Assembly: GCA_030666115.1 (NCBI GenBank)
Contig: DAOUYM010000030.1
Span: 1-8,961 of the forward strand
Length of the DNA: 8,961 nucleotides
Direction of reading: 5' to 3'
DNA from: Candidatus Aenigmatarchaeota archaeon
GTDB lineage: Archaea; Aenigmatarchaeota; Aenigmatarchaeia; QMZP01
Part shown: positions 5,841 to 8,961 of the stretch, in pieces
Position numbering within the stretch: position 1 is the stretch's first letter
Layout: each line of letters opens with the position of its first letter
Made by a program: the position numbers and the translations under genes
The notes under the pieces: model-generated
The model's database searches: none
Told to the model about the DNA's origin: nothing
What the model saw: only the letters and a program-made list of their open reading frames with translations

Positions 5841-7455
5841 CCCAGACCGGCCTGTACTCGTTGTCCGGCCTTATCCTTCTGTAGAACACATACACGACTA
5901 TACCAGCGATTATTATTATTCCGATTACGATTGCTGCGAATCCTGCCGGTGTAGCTATCAGGTAACCTGCAAGTCCGTATCCTGCACCATTCTGTGCAGG
6001 TGACACGTAAAAGTTCACTGTGTCTGTGAACTCCCTGCTCTCTGATTCTGCCTTAACCTTGACACCAAGCGCGTGTGTTCCTGATTCGTCAGGTGTTACG
6101 TAGAGGTAGACTCTCTTCTTCCCGGTCTCCATCTCAACTGTCCCCGGGAACGATGTCCACTCCGTGTCCACACCTGAAACGGTTATGGTGAAGGTCTGCT
6201 TCCTGGCTGAGGTGATGTCTATGCTGACCACGCCGGTTGTGAACTTCTCTATGTCGAGTGTGTTTGGATGGATGTCGACTGATGTGCTGTATCCGGGGGA
6301 TGGTTCTGGCTTGGTGCAGTCGTGCGGACAGGTGTTGTAAGACTCGCCATATTCGCAGACTCCGTTGTAGTTGCATCCTGAAGGGAATGTCCCAGAGCTC
6401 TGTGAGTTTATTACGACTTCCCTGATCTCCCTGGAACCGCAATCTGCCCTAACCTCAATCTTGATGTCATGGCTTCCTGGATCCAGGTAGAAGTTGAAGC
6501 CCTTGGTTGCCTCGGCTCCTGGATTAAGATCAGAATACTTTGAACCCCAGTGGGATCCGTCTATGTACAGCCTGGCTGTAAGCCTTTCCTTGTCTTCACC
6601 AGTGTTCTCCATTATTACCCTGACCCATGCAGGGGATCCTGAAGAGATGTGGGATATGTAATCAAAACCAACAATACTGGCACCACAGTCACCGTCATAA
6701 TCACCATTGTCACCGCCATTCCCGTTGCCGTTATCGTCTCCTTCTCCAACACAGTAACCATCAAAGCACTCATCCTCACACTTCTCCCATATCCTCCATT
6801 CGTAGTTGCAGTTATGATCCAGGTAAAGCCTCTGCCTCCATGCGCCGTTGCACCTGTAGGTGTCCTTGTATCCTGAGTTGCATGTGTTGCCGCAATCGAC
6901 CCAGCAGCTCTCTGATGTCTCACCACAGTTGCACATATCGTCACCACAGACATCGCAGTTGTAACAGTACTCGCCTGAGTTGATATCCTCAACTATCCAG
7001 GTTCCGTCATCGCAGACCAGATACCTGGTGTTGACGTAGTCGCAGTAATCCTGGCCGTTCAGTGCTGACGGGTTCTGGCATATGTAAGGTTCAAGTATGT
7101 TGTGAAATATCACTTCGCTGTCATCTGCGTCACAATCTGCCTCTGCCACGAGTTCGATCTCGTACTCATTGAAACCGAAGTTGTAATCATGTTCTATCCT
7201 TCTTGCCTCGTCCGGGTCAAGTTCAAAGCCCCCTGACTTGACAACCCCGTCGTTGACGTAGATGTCGTAGTCTATTACCTCCAGGGTGTCGCCTGTGTTC
7301 CTGATGTATCCGACTATCTCATTCCCATCCACGTCCAGCGCATAGACATTAACACCGCAAACAGAAGCATAAGCAGGACTGGACATTATAGACATTGACA
7401 TGGCTACAAGTACGAAAACAAAGGCCGAAATCATGAACAGTTTCCTGAAATCCAT
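5827..7455 (-). CDS. Cysteine-rich surface protein with Ig-like domains and C-terminal anchor
   Basis: A 542-residue type I membrane protein. Residues 1-30 are a signal peptide ending AYA. Next come a CARDB-like beta-sandwich (31-119, NTG at 53-55, Cys33/Cys108), a Cys-rich segment (120-235) and an acidic Gly/Asn/Asp linker (237-256). A second related beta-sandwich follows (257-350, NTG at 284-286, Cys257/Cys339), then a short Cys motif (361-380) and a third, NEW3-like, beta domain (390-485). A membrane helix (about 498-525) ends with a basic tail. The short motif at 361-380 and the one at 170-188 share a C...C..GE....C..DC plan known from exported proteins of many archaea. There are 24 Cys in all. 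The start is set by a TATA box 25 bp upstream. It lies just upstream of the six-domain surface gene and shares its overall plan, which suggests a common envelope role. Ligand unknown. Confidence 0.88.
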   Translation of the reverse strand: MDFRKLFMISAFVFVLVAMSMSIMSSPAYASVCGVNVYALDVDGNEIVGYIRNTGDTLEVIDYDIYVNDGVVKSGGFELDPDEARRIEHDYNFGFNEYEIELVAEADCDADDSEVIFHNILEPYICQNPSALNGQDYCDYVNTRYLVCDDGTWIVEDINSGEYCYNCDVCGDDMCNCGETSESCWVDCGNTCNSGYKDTYRCNGAWRQRLYLDHNCNYEWRIWEKCEDECFDGYCVGEGDDNGNGNGGDNGDYDGDCGASIVGFDYISHISSGSPAWVRVIMENTGEDKERLTARLYIDGSHWGSKYSDLNPGAEATKGFNFYLDPGSHDIKIEVRADCGSREIREVVINSQSSGTFPSGCNYNGVCEYGESYNTCPHDCTKPEPSPGYSTSVDIHPNTLDIEKFTTGVVSIDITSARKQTFTITVSGVDTEWTSFPGTVEMETGKKRVYLYVTPDESGTHALGVKVKAESESREFTDTVNFYVSPAQNGAGYGLAGYLIATPAGFAAIVIGIIIIAGIVVYVFYRRIRPDNEYRPVWAKAF

Positions 7456-7475
7456 GTTATTCCTATAGTCATTAC

Positions 7476-7484
7476 CTTTATAAG
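7476..7484 (-). promoter_or_regulatory. TATA box for the cysteine-rich surface protein
   Basis: The minus strand reads CTTATAAAG, centred 25 bp before the ATG at 7455. It is the best TATA match in the window. No Shine-Dalgarno site follows, so the transcript should be leaderless. Confidence 0.7.
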
Positions 7485-7570
7485 GTTTTCGGTTTGTTTA
7501 CACTCACAAGTAGTTACACCCAATTAAATAACCCTCAAAACAACCCTTAAAGATCCTCCCGTGGGATAGG

Positions 7571-7580
7571 AATTAAAAGG
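7571..7580 (+). promoter_or_regulatory. TATA-like box for the orphan gene at 7601
   Basis: AATTAAAAGG is centred about 26 bp before the ATG at 7601, predicting a leaderless transcript. It lies in a 145-bp divergent promoter region (7456-7600) that also holds weaker AT boxes at 7520-7531 and 7544-7553 and an ATATATATAG stretch at 7591-7600; no gene or RNA is seen there. Confidence 0.55.
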
Positions 7581-7600
7581 TTCGGGCCCAATATATATAG

Positions 7601-7978
7601 ATGGAAGATGATGACGGGGACGGCGAACATAGACCGCTGATCCCTGGTGAGTTTTATTCTCCAAGAAAGTTAAGAAAGATTCTTTTTGACTATAATGATA
7701 ATGGTAATATAGAGTGGCCGGATGATGTGATATGGATTGACCACTTCTTCTGCCAACCACATCGATGTGAACTTGGGACTAAGATAGAGAACGGTTCAGG
7801 CAGGGATAAGATAAAAGAAATGGTTCCGCTAATCCCGTTTATCTATAAGAAGCTTCATCCCCACGATTTCCGTTTCATTAACATCAGCTTGGGGTATATC
7901 CCATCTGAAATCCATAAACTCAAGATAGAGGGTAACAATTATCATCATGTTGGTACAAGAACACCAGTCACGATCTGA
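7601..7978 (+). CDS. Hypothetical protein with an EF-hand-like loop
   Basis: A 125-residue protein that I do not recognise. It has no signal peptide or membrane segment. After a very acidic N-terminus (MEDDDGDGE), residues 30-41 (DYNDNGNIEWPD) match the spacing of an EF-hand or dockerin calcium loop: D1, N3, N5, G6, I8, E9, D12. The helix before it (PRKLRKILF, 21-29) fits an EF-hand entry helix. Two Cys (51, 56) and several His follow in IDHFFCQPHRCEL (46-58), which could be a metal site. The remainder is mixed alpha/beta. The ATG is supported by a TATA box about 26 bp upstream. Base composition is about 41% G+C by hand count at 7621-7920, lower than most neighbours. It is divergent from the surface genes and converges on the PEP synthase-like gene with a 22-bp gap. 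Role unknown. Confidence 0.68.
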   Translation: MEDDDGDGEHRPLIPGEFYSPRKLRKILFDYNDNGNIEWPDDVIWIDHFFCQPHRCELGTKIENGSGRDKIKEMVPLIPFIYKKLHPHDFRFINISLGYIPSEIHKLKIEGNNYHHVGTRTPVTI

Positions 7979-8000
7979 CATCATAACCAATCTTTGAACA

Positions 8001-8961
8001 TCATAAATCACTTCTGTCCCTGGCCCTGTCCAATAGCAGCCGCTTCTCCACCCTTGAGACTGCCTCCTTGACACTGTCCAGGGAATCGATATCCGAGGTG
8101 ACTGAATCAACCCCCAGCTCAACCAGCTTCTCAACCGATGCCGGGTCACTGCCTATCTCACCACACACCGAAACCTTAATCCCGTGTTTCTTGCAGGTCC
8201 TCACCACGTGCCTGATCAGGTTCACCATGGCAGGGCCCAGTTCTGTGTACATTCTGGACACGTTCGGATTGTCCCTGTCTACACCAAGGACCAGCTGAAC
8301 AAGATTGTCCATTCCTATCGAGACCACGTCCAGCCCCTCGGTACAGAAGCTCTCTATGTCCAGGGCAGCTGCTGGTGTTTCGATCATTATCCCCTTCCTT
8401 ATGGAAAAGTCCAGGAAGCTCTTGGCCCTTCTGAACTCCTCAATCCTTGACACGAACGGGAGCATGAGAACGATGTTGTTGACACCATCCTGGTGGAGTC
8501 TCCTTAGTACATCTATCTCCATCCTGAACAGATCAGGGTTGTCCAGGCTTCTCCTTATCCCATGCCATCCCAGGATCGGGTTGGCTTCCCTGACATCTTC
8601 TGTATCATCCGTATCATCCGTTCCTGTTTCCCCGGTCTCGTAACCGGTCCCCACGTTACCACCGGACTCGCCGCTGGACCCGGCACTGGAATCTTCATCG
8701 AACTCGTCCGTCCTCACATCAAGGCTCCTGTAGAAGACTGGTTTGGGACTAAGTGTCCTGGCTATCCTTTCAAGCGAATCATAAAGAATCCTCTGGAATT
8801 CGTCCGGGCTGCTCCTGGCCAGGTGTATGGGGTTGCCTGAGCCTGAAAGCAGATGCTCTGCCCTGAGGAGACCAACACCATCCGAGTCCCTGGCCCTTTC
8901 CGCCATCTCCGGAAGCGTAAGGTTAACCTTGACCTGGGTAGCTGTGAATTCCTCCCCCGGG
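8001..8961 (-). CDS. PEP synthase-like protein, C-terminal TIM-barrel part (runs off right edge)
   Basis: The open frame continues past the right edge: 18 codons before the internal ATG at 8906 read without a stop and match the family (TATQVKVNL), so that ATG is not the start. Counting from the codon at 8960, 319 residues are visible. They correspond to the PEP/pyruvate-binding TIM barrel of PEP synthase, PPDK and PTS enzyme I: DGVGLLRAE (27-35), YRSLD with Arg78, NPILGWHG (127-134), IMIETP with Glu194, SIGMDNLVQ (214-222), LGVDRDN (225-231) and VCGE with Cys266. PEP synthase makes PEP from pyruvate and ATP for gluconeogenesis. Two active-site positions differ from the family: His133 where the PEP-binding Arg is expected, and Asp-Asn at 218-219 instead of Asn-Asp. 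A Ser/Gly/Thr/Asp-rich stretch (88-124) makes the loop before NPILGW about 20 residues longer than usual. It may be a divergent or non-catalytic paralogue. Confidence 0.85.
   Translation of the reverse strand, partial: PGEEFTATQVKVNLTLPEMAERARDSDGVGLLRAEHLLSGSGNPIHLARSSPDEFQRILYDSLERIARTLSPKPVFYRSLDVRTDEFDEDSSAGSSGESGGNVGTGYETGETGTDDTDDTEDVREANPILGWHGIRRSLDNPDLFRMEIDVLRRLHQDGVNNIVLMLPFVSRIEEFRRAKSFLDFSIRKGIMIETPAAALDIESFCTEGLDVVSIGMDNLVQLVLGVDRDNPNVSRMYTELGPAMVNLIRHVVRTCKKHGIKVSVCGEIGSDPASVEKLVELGVDSVTSDIDSLDSVKEAVSRVEKRLLLDRARDRSDL

Noticed and set aside
6615..6992. Alternative frames over the Cys-rich segment, both strands
   Set aside because: They are low-complexity Thr/His/Arg-rich shadows of the cysteine-rich surface protein, which has a signal peptide, domains and membrane anchor in its own frame.
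7524..7760. Minus-strand open frame overlapping the divergent promoter region
   Set aside because: No promoter or ribosome site fits it, and it overlaps the 7601 gene, whose TATA box and ATG are well spaced.
8305..8643. Plus-strand open frames at 8068-8840
   Set aside because: They are antisense to the PEP synthase-like barrel, whose conserved motifs run through the whole stretch.
8904..8906. ATG at 8906 as start of the PEP synthase-like gene
   Set aside because: The frame is open to the window edge and the 18 codons before it match the family, so the gene is truncated by the window, not short.
1..8961. CRISPR array, insertion sequence, toxin-antitoxin pair, tRNA
   Set aside because: No spaced long repeats, transposase motifs, terminal inverted repeats, paired toxin/antitoxin genes or cloverleaf patterns were seen on either strand.

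Overview
The window looks like ordinary chromosome from an archaeon, probably an uncultivated euryarchaeal or DPANN-type lineage. I cannot place it more precisely. The evidence is as follows. At least six transcription starts carry a TATA-like box centred about 25-27 bp before an ATG, with no room for a ribosome binding site (leaderless transcripts). Genes inside a presumed operon instead carry GGTGA or AGGAGGTGA Shine-Dalgarno sites. Arginine is mostly AGG/AGA and isoleucine often ATA. Two neighbouring genes encode archaeal-style surface proteins with Ig-like repeats. No tRNA, rRNA, CRISPR array, insertion sequence or integrase was seen.

Layout, left to right. Positions 1-197 (minus) hold the start of a carbamate kinase gene that runs off the left edge. 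It is divergent from a block of plus-strand genes. That block contains an AT-rich pseudo-receiver-like protein (273-644), a small two-helix membrane protein (668-904), a YhfC-family intramembrane-protease-like protein (944-1753), a class I SAM-dependent methyltransferase (1827-2375), a YbjQ/UPF0145 protein (2393-2713), and a methionine-rich lipoprotein with its own promoter (2750-3574). A short convergent gap built of tandem micro-duplications (3571-3663) separates it from two minus-strand surface-protein genes. These are a six-domain cysteine-stapled Ig-like protein (3651-5774) and, upstream of it, a cysteine-rich Ig-like protein (5827-7455). Between the two lies a very compact junction: a hairpin plus T-tract terminator overlapping the end of the upstream gene, followed at once by a TATA box for the next. 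A divergent promoter region (7456-7600) leads to an orphan protein with an EF-hand-like loop (7601-7978). At the right edge (8001-8961, minus) is the C-terminal part of a PEP synthase-like protein whose 5' end lies outside the window.

How it fits together. The two surface proteins share one plan: signal peptide, cysteine-rich beta-sandwich ectodomain, C-terminal membrane anchor. They are probably parts of the cell envelope. The lipoprotein, the two-helix protein and the YhfC-like protein are also membrane or envelope proteins. Carbamate kinase and the PEP synthase-like protein are metabolic genes at the edges and need not be linked to the rest. The most unusual points are replaced active-site residues in the PEP synthase-like protein, replaced motif residues in the YhfC-like protein, regular domain-junction cysteines in the surface protein, and the terminator/promoter junction. 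I found no convincing new defence or mobile system.
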